64,000 nt of DNA from Actinomadura spongiicola (lineage in GTDB: Bacteria > Actinomycetota > Actinomycetes > Streptosporangiales > Streptosporangiaceae): positions 248,001 to 312,000 of the forward strand of contig NZ_QVNQ01000006.1 in assembly GCF_003432485.1 (NCBI RefSeq). The letters run 5' to 3'. Position numbers and translations under genes: made by a program. Positions 25,482 to 34,284 of this stretch are shown piece by piece; positions within the stretch are counted from its first letter, which is position 1; each line of letters begins with the position of its first letter. The notes below the pieces were generated by a model. That model searched no databases and was not told the DNA's origin. It saw only the letters and a list, made by a program, of their open reading frames with translations.

Positions 25482-26714
25482 TCAGCGCAGGCGGAAGCCC
25501 AGTTGACGGCCCTCCTCGCGTAGTTCGTCGCGTGCTGAGGGGTGGGCGACCTGGTCGATGAGCTGTTGCGCCTGGGACGCGGCGTCGTGTCCCCAGATGG
25601 TCGCGGTGCCCTGCTCGCTGACGATGTAACTGTGCTGGAACGAGGTGACCGGGCCCGCCAGGCGGGGGATGACGGTGGAGACGTCGGCGCGGGGATGCCA
25701 GGACGGCAGCGCGATGATGGCGTGGCCGCCGGGGGAGTGCAGGGCGCCGACGACGAAGTCGGTCTGGCCGCCGAAGCCGGAGTAGATGACGCCGCGCACG
25801 CGGCTGGCGTTGGCCTGGGCGTACAGGTCGACCTGGAGGGCGGAGTTCACGGAGACCAGGCGGGGGCGGCGGGCGATGAGGTTGGGGTCGTTGGTCTTCT
25901 CGGTGCGCAGCATCCGGACGCGTTCGTTGCGGTCGGCCCAGTCGTAGAGTTCGCGGCTGCCGAACGCGAACGAAGCGGTGATGGGTGTCGTCGAGTCGAG
26001 CGCGCCCGCCTTCTCCAGGGCCAGGACGCCGTCGCTGAACATCTCAGACCAGACGGCGAGGCCGCGGCGGCGCAGCAGGGAGGCCAGGACCGCGTCCGGA
26101 ATGCCGCCGATGCCGAGTTGCAGCGTCGCGTGCTCGGGGACGAGGTGGGCGACCCGTCCGCCGATCTCGCTCGCCGCCTCTCCCGGCGGCCGTGTCGCGG
26201 GCGAATCGAGGGGCTCGTCGCTCTCGACGGCGTAGTCGATGTCGTCGATGGCCAGGACGGCGTCACCGTAGGTGTACGGCATCTGGGGGTTCAGTTGGGC
26301 GATCACCAGACCGCCGCGGGCCCGGACGGCCTCGATCGCTGCGGGCAGGATGTTGACCTCGATGCCGAGTGAGACCGTCCCGTCCGCGGGCACGGAGGTC
26401 TGCACGACGACGACGTCCGGCGGCAGCCCCGCCTTCAGAAGGTTGGGCACCAGTGACAGCCGGGAGGGAAAGTACCGCAGGTTGGGACGGTCGCGCATGC
26501 CCGCTCCGACGAATGGGGTCTCCAGGTCGACGCCGTCCCGGTCGGGCAGGTCGCCCTGGGCGTTCAGCATGAACAGCCGGTACTCGGGGAGGGCCTCGTC
26601 CAGGACGGCCAAAAGGCGGCGCGGGGTGGCGAAGTTGCCTCCGGCGACCACCCGTGGCCGTCCCGGCAGGCCCGCCAGGATGGCGCCGAGCCGCCCTTCC
26701 GAGATCACGCGCAT
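25482..26714 (-). CDS. Acetyl-CoA hydrolase / CoA-transferase family protein
   Basis: A 410-residue protein of the acetyl-CoA hydrolase/transferase (Cat1/4-hydroxybutyrate CoA-transferase) family. Typical segments are LGIGGIPDAVLASLL, the catalytic-Glu stretch WSEMFSDGVLALEKAGALD and the C-terminal SEQGTATIWG. It would interconvert acetyl-CoA and acetate (or another acid). GAGGAGG lies 8 bases before the ATG. It is divergent from phosphoketolase and acetate kinase, with two Dos-box-like palindromes between. All three deal with the acetyl pool and may be induced together. Confidence 0.88.
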   Translation of the reverse strand: MRVISEGRLGAILAGLPGRPRVVAGGNFATPRRLLAVLDEALPEYRLFMLNAQGDLPDRDGVDLETPFVGAGMRDRPNLRYFPSRLSLVPNLLKAGLPPDVVVVQTSVPADGTVSLGIEVNILPAAIEAVRARGGLVIAQLNPQMPYTYGDAVLAIDDIDYAVESDEPLDSPATRPPGEAASEIGGRVAHLVPEHATLQLGIGGIPDAVLASLLRRRGLAVWSEMFSDGVLALEKAGALDSTTPITASFAFGSRELYDWADRNERVRMLRTEKTNDPNLIARRPRLVSVNSALQVDLYAQANASRVRGVIYSGFGGQTDFVVGALHSPGGHAIIALPSWHPRADVSTVIPRLAGPVTSFQHSYIVSEQGTATIWGHDAASQAQQLIDQVAHPSARDELREEGRQLGFRLR

Positions 26715-26772
26715 CGGCGTTCCTCCTCGTTCTCTTTCCTCACAGCGAATACCCCTGACGTCCCGCGCACAA

Positions 26773-26786
26773 CGGACCGAGGCCCC
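26773..26786. promoter_or_regulatory. Dos/OsdR-box-like palindrome, degenerate
   Basis: CGGAC-CGAG-GCCCC fits GGGAC-N4-GTCCC at 8 of 10 half-site positions. It sits 48 bases before the next copy, between the CoA-transferase and phosphoketolase genes. Confidence 0.45.
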
Positions 26787-26820
26787 TGCGTGTCACCGAT
26801 GGACGGACGGCCCGCCGGAA

Positions 26821-26834
26821 GTGACCTTCGGCCC
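26821..26834. promoter_or_regulatory. Dos/OsdR-box-like palindrome
   Basis: GTGAC-CTTC-GGCCC, 57 bases upstream of the phosphoketolase start and also facing the divergent CoA-transferase gene. Confidence 0.6.
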
Positions 26835-26890
26835 TGACCTCGGGGCGGCGCGGTGTGATGCGCTGAGATCAACGAGCGCATGGAGGAATT

Positions 26891-29263
26891 GTGACGTCGA
26901 CGAGCGCGAACGGCATCCTGCCGGCCGGTTCCGAATTCGACCTGATCGACGCCTATTGGCGGGCTGCGAACTATTTGTCGGCCGGGCAGATCTATCTGCT
27001 GGACAATCCGTTGCTGCGGGAGCCGCTGCGACCCGAGCACATCAAGCCACGGCTCCTGGGGCATTGGGGCACCTCACCCGGGCTGAACTTCTGTTACGCG
27101 CACCTCAACCGGGTGATCAGGGCACGCGACCTCGACATGATCTACATCATGGGGCCGGGGCACGGCGGCCCCTCGGCGGTCGCGAACGCGTGGCTGGAGG
27201 GCACGTACAGCGAGGTCTATCCGCTGGTCTCCCAAGACGCGGCGGGGATGCGGCGGCTGTTCCGGCAGTTCTCCTTCCCTGGCGGCGTGCCCAGTCATGT
27301 GGCGCCGGAGACGCCCGGGTCGATCCATGAGGGCGGTGAGCTGGGTTATTCGCTGGCGCACGCCTACGGGGCGGCGTTCGACAACCCGGACCTGGTGGTG
27401 GCGTGCATCGTCGGGGACGGCGAGGCGGAGACGGGCCCACTGGCGGCGAGCTGGCACTCCACCAAGTTCATCGACCCGGTGCACGACGGCGCGGTGCTGC
27501 CGATCCTGCACCTCAACGGCTACAAGATCGCGAACCCGACCGTGCTGGCCCGGATCTCCGAGGACGAGCTGGTCCGGCTGTTCGAGGGGTACGGGCATGC
27601 TCCGATCGTGGTGTCGGGGGACGACCCCGCCGTCATGCACGAGCAGATGGCGACCGCACTGGACCAGGCGCTGGACGAGATCCGCCGCATCCAACGGGCG
27701 GCCAGAGACGAGGGCGCGACCGACCGCCCCCGCTGGCCGGTGATTATCCTGCGGACGCCGAAGGGCTGGACGGGCCCGAAGGAGGTCGACGGGCTTCCGG
27801 TGGAGGGCACCTGGCGATCCCACCAGGTGCCGCTCGCGGGCGTCCGGGACAACCCCGCCCACCTCGCGGAGCTGGAGGCGTGGCTGCGCTCCTACGCCCC
27901 CGACGAGCTGTTCGACGAGGACGGCCGGCCGGTCGCGGCGCTCCGCGACCTCGCGCCGGTCGGGGAGCGGCGGATGAGCGCGAACCCGCACGCCAACGGC
28001 GGGGTACTGCTGCGCCCGCTGGAGCTGCCCGATCCGCGAACGTACGCGGTGCCGACGGACAAGCACGGCACGGCTACCGCGGAGGCGACCCGTGTGCTCG
28101 GCGACTATCTGCGCGACGTCGTGGCGGCGAACCCGTCCACGTTCCGGATCATGGGCGCGGACGAGACCGCGTCCAACCGGTTGGGCGCGGTGTTCGAGGT
28201 GACCGACCGCGTCTTCGAGGGCGAGGCCCTCGCCACCGACGAGCATCTGGCCCGCGCCGGACGGGTGATGGAGGTGCTGAGCGAGCATCTGTGTCAGGGC
28301 TGGTTGGAGGGTTACCTCCTCACCGGGCGGCACGGGCTGTTCAACAGCTATGAGGCGTTCATCCACATCGTGGACGCGATGTTCAACCAGCACGCCAAGT
28401 GGTTGAAGGTCACCCGGGGCCTGCCGTGGCGGCGTCCGATCGCGTCCCTGAACTACCTGCTGTCCTCGCACGTGTGGCGCCAGGACCACAACGGCTTCAC
28501 CCACCAGGATCCAGGTTTCCTGGACGTGGTGATGAACAAGAAGGCGGAGATCGTTCGGGTGTACCTGCCGCCGGACGCGAACACGTTGCTGTCGGTCGGC
28601 GACCATTGCCTACGTTCCCAGGACTACGTGAACGTGATCGTCGCCGGGAAGCAGCCCGCGCCGGTCTGGCTGCCGATGGAGGAGGCCGTCGCGCACTGCA
28701 CCCGAGGCATCGGAATCTGGGAATGGGCGTCCACGGACGGCGACGCCGAGCCCGACGTCGTTCTGGCCTGCGCGGGCGACATCCCCACCCTGGAGACCCT
28801 GGCCGCGGTCGACCTTCTACGGCGGTTCTTCCCCGACCTGCGGGTCAGGGTCGTCAACGTGGTCGACCTGATGCGGCTACAGCCGGTCGAGGAACACCCG
28901 CACGGGCTGTCCGACACCGAATTCGACGCGCTGTTCACCACCGACAAGCCCGTCATCTTCGCCTTCCACGGCTACCCGTACCTGATCCACCGGCTCACCT
29001 ACCGCCGCGCAGGGCATGGCAACCTGCACGTCCGCGGCTACAAAGAGGAAGGCACCACCACCACCCCGTTCGACATGGTCATGCTCAACGACCTGGACCG
29101 TTTCCACCTGGTCATGGACGTCATCGACCGCGTCCCGTCCCTCGGCGGACGCGTCGCCCACATCCGCCAACGCATGGCCGACGAACGCCTACGTCTACGC
29201 GCCCACACCCGCGAACACGGCGAAGACGCACCCGAGATCCGCGACTGGACCTGGCCGTACTGA
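26891..29263 (+). CDS. xfp: Xylulose-5-phosphate/fructose-6-phosphate phosphoketolase
   Basis: A 790-residue thiamine-diphosphate enzyme that splits xylulose-5-P or fructose-6-P to acetyl phosphate and a sugar phosphate. Its family signatures are GHWGTSPGLNFCYAHLNR near residue 57, GPGHGGPS near 87, GDGEAETGPLAASWHS near 176 and LSSHVWRQDHNGFTHQDPG near 526. Length is normal. The GTG start follows GGAGG with a short 4-base gap. Acetate kinase lies 24 bases downstream, so the pair converts sugar phosphate to acetate plus ATP, useful when respiration stops. Two box-like palindromes lie upstream. Confidence 0.96.
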   Translation: MTSTSANGILPAGSEFDLIDAYWRAANYLSAGQIYLLDNPLLREPLRPEHIKPRLLGHWGTSPGLNFCYAHLNRVIRARDLDMIYIMGPGHGGPSAVANAWLEGTYSEVYPLVSQDAAGMRRLFRQFSFPGGVPSHVAPETPGSIHEGGELGYSLAHAYGAAFDNPDLVVACIVGDGEAETGPLAASWHSTKFIDPVHDGAVLPILHLNGYKIANPTVLARISEDELVRLFEGYGHAPIVVSGDDPAVMHEQMATALDQALDEIRRIQRAARDEGATDRPRWPVIILRTPKGWTGPKEVDGLPVEGTWRSHQVPLAGVRDNPAHLAELEAWLRSYAPDELFDEDGRPVAALRDLAPVGERRMSANPHANGGVLLRPLELPDPRTYAVPTDKHGTATAEATRVLGDYLRDVVAANPSTFRIMGADETASNRLGAVFEVTDRVFEGEALATDEHLARAGRVMEVLSEHLCQGWLEGYLLTGRHGLFNSYEAFIHIVDAMFNQHAKWLKVTRGLPWRRPIASLNYLLSSHVWRQDHNGFTHQDPGFLDVVMNKKAEIVRVYLPPDANTLLSVGDHCLRSQDYVNVIVAGKQPAPVWLPMEEAVAHCTRGIGIWEWASTDGDAEPDVVLACAGDIPTLETLAAVDLLRRFFPDLRVRVVNVVDLMRLQPVEEHPHGLSDTEFDALFTTDKPVIFAFHGYPYLIHRLTYRRAGHGNLHVRGYKEEGTTTTPFDMVMLNDLDRFHLVMDVIDRVPSLGGRVAHIRQRMADERLRLRAHTREHGEDAPEIRDWTWPY

Positions 29264-29287
29264 ACCGGACGAACCGAGGGAGCTTCG

Positions 29288-30388
29288 ATGCGGATCCTCA
29301 CTGTGAATCCCGGTTCCAGCAGCGTCAAGTTCAGCCTGGTGGAGGCCGACGACACCGTCCGCTCACACGTCGAGATGCCCACCGGCGGCGCGGACCGGGA
29401 GGCCGAGCGCGTGCTGGCGTCCGTGGCGCGGCTGCCACGCCCGGACGCGGTCGGCATCCGTTTCGTGCACGGCGGACGCGACTTCACCCGTCCCGTGCTG
29501 ATCGACGAGGAGGTCACCGAACGGCTGCGCGGGCTGACCGGTCTGGCGCCGCTGCACCAGCCGCTGTCGCTGTACGCGCTGGGCGAGGTTCGCCGGGCGT
29601 TCCCCGACGTCCCCGCCGTGGCCTGCTTCGACACCGCGTTCCACGCCACCCTTCCCGAGGCCGCCGCGACGTATGCGCTGCCCGCCGAATGGCGTGAACG
29701 GTTCGGCGTCCGCCGGTACGGCTTCCACGGGCTGTCCCACGCCTACGCCGCCCGCCGGACGGGAGAACTCCTGAACGGCGGTCCCGCCGACCTCACCGGC
29801 CTTCGGCTTGTCGTGTGCCATCTGGGGTCGGGCGCATCGCTGTCGGCGGTGGCCGACGGCCGGTCGGTGGACACCACGATGGGGTTCACCCCGCTCGACG
29901 GGCTGGTCATGGCGACCCGGGCGGGCGGCATCGACCCGGGCATCCCGATGTGGCTGCTGGCGCACGGCGTGCCCGCCGAGGAGATCCGCGACGCGCTGGA
30001 ACACCGCTCCGGGCTGCGCGCGCTGACCGGGACCGGCGACATGCGGGCGTTGCGGTCCCGCGCCGCCGCCGGAGACGAGGCGGCGGTGTCGGCGCTGGCG
30101 GTCTACCACCACCGGTTGCGCGGCTGCGCGGCCGCGATGACCGCCGCGTTGGGCGGGCTGGACGCGCTGGTGTTCACCGGCGGGGTCGGCGAGCACGATC
30201 CCGAGGTCCGCCGACGCCTCGTCGGCGGCCTGGCCTACCTGGGCGCCCGGATCGACCCGGAACGCAATGCCGCCGCCCGCGGCGACACGGTGATCAGCCC
30301 GCCGGACGCGGCGGTCGCAACGGTCGTCGTCACCGCCCGCGAGGACCTGGAGATCGCCACGGGAACCCGCTCGGTGATGGGCGGCTGA
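29288..30388 (+). CDS. ackA: Acetate kinase
   Basis: A 366-residue enzyme converting acetyl phosphate and ADP to acetate and ATP. Family motifs are VNPGSSSVKFSL at the N-terminus, RYGFHGLSHAYAA near 143, VCHLGSGASL near 177 and FTGGVGEHDPEVR near 297. It is a little shorter than the usual ~400 residues, mostly through loop deletions. GAGGGAG lies 6 bases before the ATG. It is in one operon with phosphoketolase, so acetyl phosphate is made and used by adjacent genes. Confidence 0.95.
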   Translation: MRILTVNPGSSSVKFSLVEADDTVRSHVEMPTGGADREAERVLASVARLPRPDAVGIRFVHGGRDFTRPVLIDEEVTERLRGLTGLAPLHQPLSLYALGEVRRAFPDVPAVACFDTAFHATLPEAAATYALPAEWRERFGVRRYGFHGLSHAYAARRTGELLNGGPADLTGLRLVVCHLGSGASLSAVADGRSVDTTMGFTPLDGLVMATRAGGIDPGIPMWLLAHGVPAEEIRDALEHRSGLRALTGTGDMRALRSRAAAGDEAAVSALAVYHHRLRGCAAAMTAALGGLDALVFTGGVGEHDPEVRRRLVGGLAYLGARIDPERNAAARGDTVISPPDAAVATVVVTAREDLEIATGTRSVMGG

Positions 30389-30552
30389 CGAAGGACACGG
30401 GCCGTGGGCTCGGACGTTCTCGCTCCCCGGTCGAGGTTCGCCGGGTCGCGGTGCGCGGTGACGGGCACGCGCCGTCCAGCCGAGTCGCCCATAGGTGGAG
30501 TCGTATCTCAGCAGGCGCGCCGACGCCCCCGCACCCCGCCGCAGGACGACAG

Positions 30553-30566
30553 GGGACCTTCGTCCC
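30553..30566. promoter_or_regulatory. Dos/OsdR-box-like palindrome, perfect half-sites
   Basis: GGGAC-CTTC-GTCCC; both half-sites match the GGGAC/GTCCC consensus. It is 200 bases upstream of the universal stress protein start. Confidence 0.65.
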
Positions 30567-30601
30567 TGATGCGACCGGTGGCACTGATGTTCACTGGAGG
30601 T

Positions 30602-30765
30602 GAGTGGGGGAAGCCTGGGTGAACGGCACGGAGAACGGGAGCCCGCGCACCCGTGCGGAGAGTGACGTCGCACAAGCGGCGCCGGACTTCCCCCACTCTC
30701 CGAAGCCGAGCTCAGGGGCCGAGGTCACCGCGGATTTCGGCGCCGACGAGTGGGGGAGGCCTGGT
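30602..30765. repeat. Repeated and inverted GAGTGGGGGAAG element
   Basis: GAGTGGGGGAAGCCTGG at 30602-30618 recurs as GAGTGGGGGAGGCCTGG at 30749-30765 (one difference), where it forms the ribosome site of the stress protein. Its reverse complement CTTCCCCCACTC lies at 30687-30698, so the first copy and this one can pair over a 73-base loop and the third copy can compete with the first. This could be a duplicated translation-start region or an RNA switch; function unknown. Confidence 0.55.
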
Positions 30766-30766
30766 G

Positions 30767-31648
30767 ATGGTCGCACTGCCGAGGGCCCAGCGGTCGCACG
30801 TCCTGCTCGGTTACGACGGGAGCGAGGAGAACGACGCCGCGTTGCGCTGGGCGGTGGAGGAGGCTCGGCTTCGGGGGCTCGACCTGACGATCTGCCATTG
30901 CTGGCGCTGGCCGTATCCCGAGGGGCACGTGAATCCCCGCGTCAAGGCGGCCATCCAGCGGGTGGGGGAGAACCTGTTGCGCAAGGGCGCCCGCCGGGTC
31001 GAAGACCTGGGGGTTCCGGGGAAGGTACACCCGCTGCTCCGGCCGGGGCCGGTGAGCGACACGCTGGTCTGCGAGTCCGGCGACGCGGAACTGATCGTGG
31101 TCGGCTCCCATGAACAGCGCCAGGTGCCCGCCGGGTCGACGGCGGTGCGGCTGCCCGCGCGCACGCATCGTCCCGTCGTCGCGGTCCGGCGGTTCGGTCG
31201 GCCGCGGGGGCTCGTCGTGGTCGGAGTCGACGGGTCCGAGAGCGCGGACGCGGCCCTCGGATTCGCGATCGAGGAGGCCGCGCTGCGCGAGTGCGATCTG
31301 CGCGTGGTCTACGGGGCGTGGGAACCCGGTGCCGTGCCCGACTGGGAGCTGCCCCTCTTCACCGACAAGAAGAAGCTGTACCGGGCACGGGCCGCCGAAC
31401 TCGACGAACTCGTCCAGCCGTGGAGTGAGCGCTATCCGAAGGTTCCCCTGGAGGTCTCGCTGCTGTTGGAGCGTCCCAGGGAAGCGCTGCTGGACGCGGC
31501 GGACGGCGCCGACCTCCTGGTCGTGGGCGACCGAGGCGTCGCCGGCGTCCACCCGCTGCTGGGCGCGACCAGCTCGGCGATGCTGCACCACGCACCTTGC
31601 ACGGTCGCGGTCGTCCCTCCCCGCGACGCCGCTCGCCGCGCCGCCTGA
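30767..31648 (+). CDS. Universal stress protein, two UspA domains (USP 1)
   Basis: A 293-residue tandem UspA protein. Domain 1 begins HVLLGYDGSEENDAALRWA and has a degenerate ATP motif (VVGSHEQRQVPAGSTAVRL). Domain 2 begins LVVVGVDGSESADAALG and has VVGDRGVAGVHPLLGATSS, a good G-x2-G-x9-G-[ST] motif. Such proteins mark DosR/OsdR-type regulons. The ATG at 30767 follows GGGGGAGG 8 bases away; a GTG one codon upstream is possible. Confidence 0.9.
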   Translation: MVALPRAQRSHVLLGYDGSEENDAALRWAVEEARLRGLDLTICHCWRWPYPEGHVNPRVKAAIQRVGENLLRKGARRVEDLGVPGKVHPLLRPGPVSDTLVCESGDAELIVVGSHEQRQVPAGSTAVRLPARTHRPVVAVRRFGRPRGLVVVGVDGSESADAALGFAIEEAALRECDLRVVYGAWEPGAVPDWELPLFTDKKKLYRARAAELDELVQPWSERYPKVPLEVSLLLERPREALLDAADGADLLVVGDRGVAGVHPLLGATSSAMLHHAPCTVAVVPPRDAARRAA

Positions 31649-31669
31649 CCGGCGGTCCCCGGGCCCTTA

Positions 31670-31683
31670 GGGCCGAAGGTCCC
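31670..31683. promoter_or_regulatory. Dos/OsdR-box-like palindrome (reverse orientation)
   Basis: GGGCC-GAAG-GTCCC, the reverse complement of GGGAC-CTTC-GGCCC found elsewhere. It lies between USP 1 and USP 2, 74 bases before the start of USP 2. Confidence 0.65.
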
Positions 31684-31756
31684 CTCGAACGGTGGACCCA
31701 CGCCTCTGACCCTCGTGTCCGTGGGCGACGAGGCTGAAAGCCCAGGAGGTGACGAG

Positions 31757-32641
31757 ATGGACGGACGAGAGGTCCTGGTCGGCTTCGACGCTTCACCGGC
31801 CGCCGAACGCGCGCTGCGTTGGGCCGCGGTGGAGGCGTCCCGGCGGGGCGTTCCGCTGCGGGTTTGTCACGCGTGGAACTGGCCGTATCCGCAACGGCCC
31901 GCGGACGGCGACGCGAAACAGATCGTCCGCGGCATGGGGGCGCTGACGCTCGACGACGGGGTGAAGCTCGCACGCGAGACCGTCCCCGGTCTGGACGTCC
32001 GACCGGTGCTGCTGGACGGGACGCCCTCGGCGGCGCTGCTGGCCGCGTCGGCGGACGCGGCGCTGATCGTGGTCGGCGCCCGGGGGACGGGCGGATTCGA
32101 CAAGCTCCCCCTCGGATCCGCGGCCGTGCACGTCCCGGCGCACGCCGACCGTCCGGTGGTCGTCGTGCCCGCCCACGAGGGGTCGGTGCGGGCGAAGCGG
32201 ATAGTCGTCGGGATCGACGGATCTGCGGCCAGCGTGGCGGCGCTGCGGTTCGCGCTCGCCGAAGCGCGCCTGCTCGGCGCCGTGGTGACGCTGGTGTGCG
32301 CCTGGTGGGACCCTGGCGCGCTGCCCGGCCCCGACCGGCTTCCGTTCACCGACCCGCAAGCCGTCAAGGAGCAGGCCAAGGCGCGGTTCACCAGCGCGGT
32401 TGGGCCGTGCCTGGTCGACTATCCCGACGTCGCGGTCGAGGAGCGGTTCGTGCGGGAGCGCGCTGGACGCGTCCTGGCCGACAACGCACGCGAGGCGATG
32501 CTGCTGGTCGTGGGCGATCGTGGGATCGGTTCGTCCCCCGCCACCCTGCTCGGCGCGGTGACCCGGGCCGTGCTGCACGAGTTGCCGTGCCCGGTCGCGG
32601 TCGTCCACGAACGCGACCCGAAACCCGAGGAGTCGTCATGA
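31757..32641 (+). CDS. Universal stress protein, two UspA domains (USP 2)
   Basis: A 294-residue tandem UspA protein starting MDGREVLVGFDASPAAERAL. Domain 1 has IVVGARGTGGFDKLPLGSAA; domain 2 begins IVVGIDGSAASVAALRFA and has LVVGDRGIGSSPATLLGAVT. The start is set by AGGAGG 7 bases upstream; the frame is open for 14 more codons before it. It is followed immediately by the flavodoxin gene with overlapping start and stop. Confidence 0.9.
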   Translation: MDGREVLVGFDASPAAERALRWAAVEASRRGVPLRVCHAWNWPYPQRPADGDAKQIVRGMGALTLDDGVKLARETVPGLDVRPVLLDGTPSAALLAASADAALIVVGARGTGGFDKLPLGSAAVHVPAHADRPVVVVPAHEGSVRAKRIVVGIDGSAASVAALRFALAEARLLGAVVTLVCAWWDPGALPGPDRLPFTDPQAVKEQAKARFTSAVGPCLVDYPDVAVEERFVRERAGRVLADNAREAMLLVVGDRGIGSSPATLLGAVTRAVLHELPCPVAVVHERDPKPEESS

Positions 32642-33141
32642 TGCGGGTGCTGGTGGTCTACGCCTCCGAACGCGGCGGGACCGCCGAGAGCGCCGGCTGG
32701 ATCGGTGTCGCGCTGCGGGAGGCGGGGCTGGACACCGACGTCCGCCCGGCCGGAGAGGTCGCCGCTCTCGACGGATACGACGCCGCCGTCGTCGGCGGCG
32801 CCCTGTACGCGGGGCGCTGGCACCGGGAGGCGCGGCACTTCGTCCGCCGTCACGCCGACGCGCTGGCGCACCGGCCGGTGTGGCTGTTCAGCAGTGGGCC
32901 GCTGGATCACACCGCCGAGCAGCGACAGATCGCGCCCACGCCCGGCGTTGGCAAGATCGCCCGGCGGCTCAACGCCCACGGGCACGCGACCTTCGGCGGA
33001 CGCCTGTCCCCCGACGCCCACGGCTTCCTCGCCTCCAAGATCGCCAAGCGGTCGAGCGGCGACTTCCGCGACCACGACCAGGTCGCCGAATGGGCCGCCG
33101 GCATCGCCCGGGAACTGCGGGGAGCCACGAAGACCGGATAG
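32638..33141 (+). CDS. Flavodoxin-family protein (protoporphyrinogen oxidase HemG-like)
   Basis: A 166-167-residue flavodoxin-like protein starting M(M)RVLVVYASERGGTAESAGWIG, with the FMN phosphate-binding loop at residues 8-15. The 90s loop is in GGALYAGRWHRE. The size and pattern match menaquinone-dependent protoporphyrinogen oxidase-like flavodoxins. Two adjacent ATGs (32638, 32641) overlap the USP 2 stop; GAGGAG fits either. Co-translated with USP 2, it is probably an electron carrier in low-oxygen metabolism. Confidence 0.85.
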   Translation: MMRVLVVYASERGGTAESAGWIGVALREAGLDTDVRPAGEVAALDGYDAAVVGGALYAGRWHREARHFVRRHADALAHRPVWLFSSGPLDHTAEQRQIAPTPGVGKIARRLNAHGHATFGGRLSPDAHGFLASKIAKRSSGDFRDHDQVAEWAAGIARELRGATKTG

Positions 33142-33173
33142 GGCCGCAGCAAGATCGACGAAGGAGGAGCGAC

Positions 33174-34214
33174 ATGCGAGCGCTGGTGTACCACGGCCCC
33201 GGGATCAGGGCGTGGGAGGACGTCCCCAAACCGGGGATCATCGAGGACGGAGACGCGGTCGTCCGGGTCGACGCGGTGACGATCTGCGGCACGGACCTGC
33301 ACATTCTCAAGGGCGACGTCCCGGCGGTGACCGATGGGCGGATCCTCGGCCACGAGGCCGTCGGCACCATCGAGTCCGTCGGCCCCGGCGTGCGGACGGT
33401 CAAGCCCGGCGACCGGGTGCTGGTCTCGTGCATCACCGCCTGCGGGACCTGCCGGTTCTGCCGGGAGAGCCGCTACGGGCAGTGCCTGGGCGGCGGAGGC
33501 TGGATCCTCGGCCACAAGATCGACGGGACGCAGGCCGAGTACGTGCGGGTGCCGTTCGCCGACACCTCCGTCCACGCGCTGCCCGCGGGCGTACCGGCCC
33601 AGGACGTGCTCATGCTGGCCGACATCCTGCCGACCGGCTACGAGGTCGGCGCGCTCAACGGCGCCGTCCAGCCCGGCGACGTCGTGGCGGTCGTCGGCGC
33701 GGGCCCGATCGGACTCGCGGCGATCATGGGTGCGCGGCTGTTCAGCCCGAGCCGCGTCGTCGCGATCGACCTGGCCGACAGCCGGTTGGAGGCGGCCAAG
33801 GGCTTCGGCGCCCACGTCACGGTCAACAACTCCCGGCAGGACCCGCTCGCCGCCGTCCGCGACCTGACCGGCGGGCTCGGCGCGGACGTGACGATCGAGG
33901 CCGTCGGCGTCCCGGAGGCGTTCGAGCTGACGGTCGCCCTCGCCCGCCCCGGCGGACGGATCGCCAACATCGGCGTGCACGGTGCCCCCGCCACGCTGCA
34001 CCTGGAGGAGCAGTGGATCCGCGACGTCACCATCACCACGGGCCTGGTGGACACCTTCTCCACCCCGACCCTGCTCCGCCTGGTGGCCGGGGGCCAGCTC
34101 GACGCCGGACGGTTCATCACCCACAACTTCACACTGGACGAGTTCCCGAAGGCGTACGACGTCTTCGCCGACGCCGCCAATACCGGCGCGCTCAAGGTCG
34201 TATTGAGCCGCTGA
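33174..34214 (+). CDS. Zinc-dependent alcohol dehydrogenase
   Basis: A 346-residue medium-chain alcohol dehydrogenase. The catalytic zinc residues are in ICGTDLHILKGD (Cys) and ILGHEAVGTIESVG (His-Glu). The structural zinc set is CGTCRFCRESRYGQC, four cysteines. The nucleotide-binding motif is VVGAGPIGLAAIMGAR near 180. It oxidises or reduces alcohols/aldehydes with NAD(H) and may recycle NADH under hypoxia. AAGGAGGAG precedes the ATG. It is third in the USP 2-flavodoxin-ADH operon and is followed by a hairpin terminator. Confidence 0.92.
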   Translation: MRALVYHGPGIRAWEDVPKPGIIEDGDAVVRVDAVTICGTDLHILKGDVPAVTDGRILGHEAVGTIESVGPGVRTVKPGDRVLVSCITACGTCRFCRESRYGQCLGGGGWILGHKIDGTQAEYVRVPFADTSVHALPAGVPAQDVLMLADILPTGYEVGALNGAVQPGDVVAVVGAGPIGLAAIMGARLFSPSRVVAIDLADSRLEAAKGFGAHVTVNNSRQDPLAAVRDLTGGLGADVTIEAVGVPEAFELTVALARPGGRIANIGVHGAPATLHLEEQWIRDVTITTGLVDTFSTPTLLRLVAGGQLDAGRFITHNFTLDEFPKAYDVFADAANTGALKVVLSR

Positions 34215-34226
34215 ACTGAAAACCGT

Positions 34227-34260
34227 GAAGCCTCGGCCATTCACACATGGTCGAGGCTTC
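34227..34260. terminator. Hairpin terminator between convergent genes
   Basis: A 14-base stem with one G-U pair and a 6-base loop (TCACAC), starting GAAGCCTCG. It lies between the alcohol dehydrogenase and the convergent response regulator, 12 bases after the former's stop. There is no U-run, which is common in actinomycetes. Confidence 0.75.
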
Positions 34261-34284
34261 CGCAACGCACAACAGGGTCGGGCC

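Larger units (their letters stand above)
30389..30766. promoter_or_regulatory. 378-base intergenic region upstream of a universal stress protein
   Basis: No convincing gene is seen between acetate kinase and the stress protein gene. An open frame starting near 30618 has no matching family and runs antiphase through the stress protein. The region holds a perfect box palindrome (30553-30566), a weaker one (30715-30728, GGGGC-CGAG-GTCAC) and a repeated GAGTGGGGGA element described separately. Confidence 0.5.

Noticed and set aside
30604..31113. 170-codon frame starting before and overlapping USP 1
   Set aside because: Its second half is a shadow of USP 1; the first part has no family resemblance. 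It was treated as a duplicated ribosome-site region instead.
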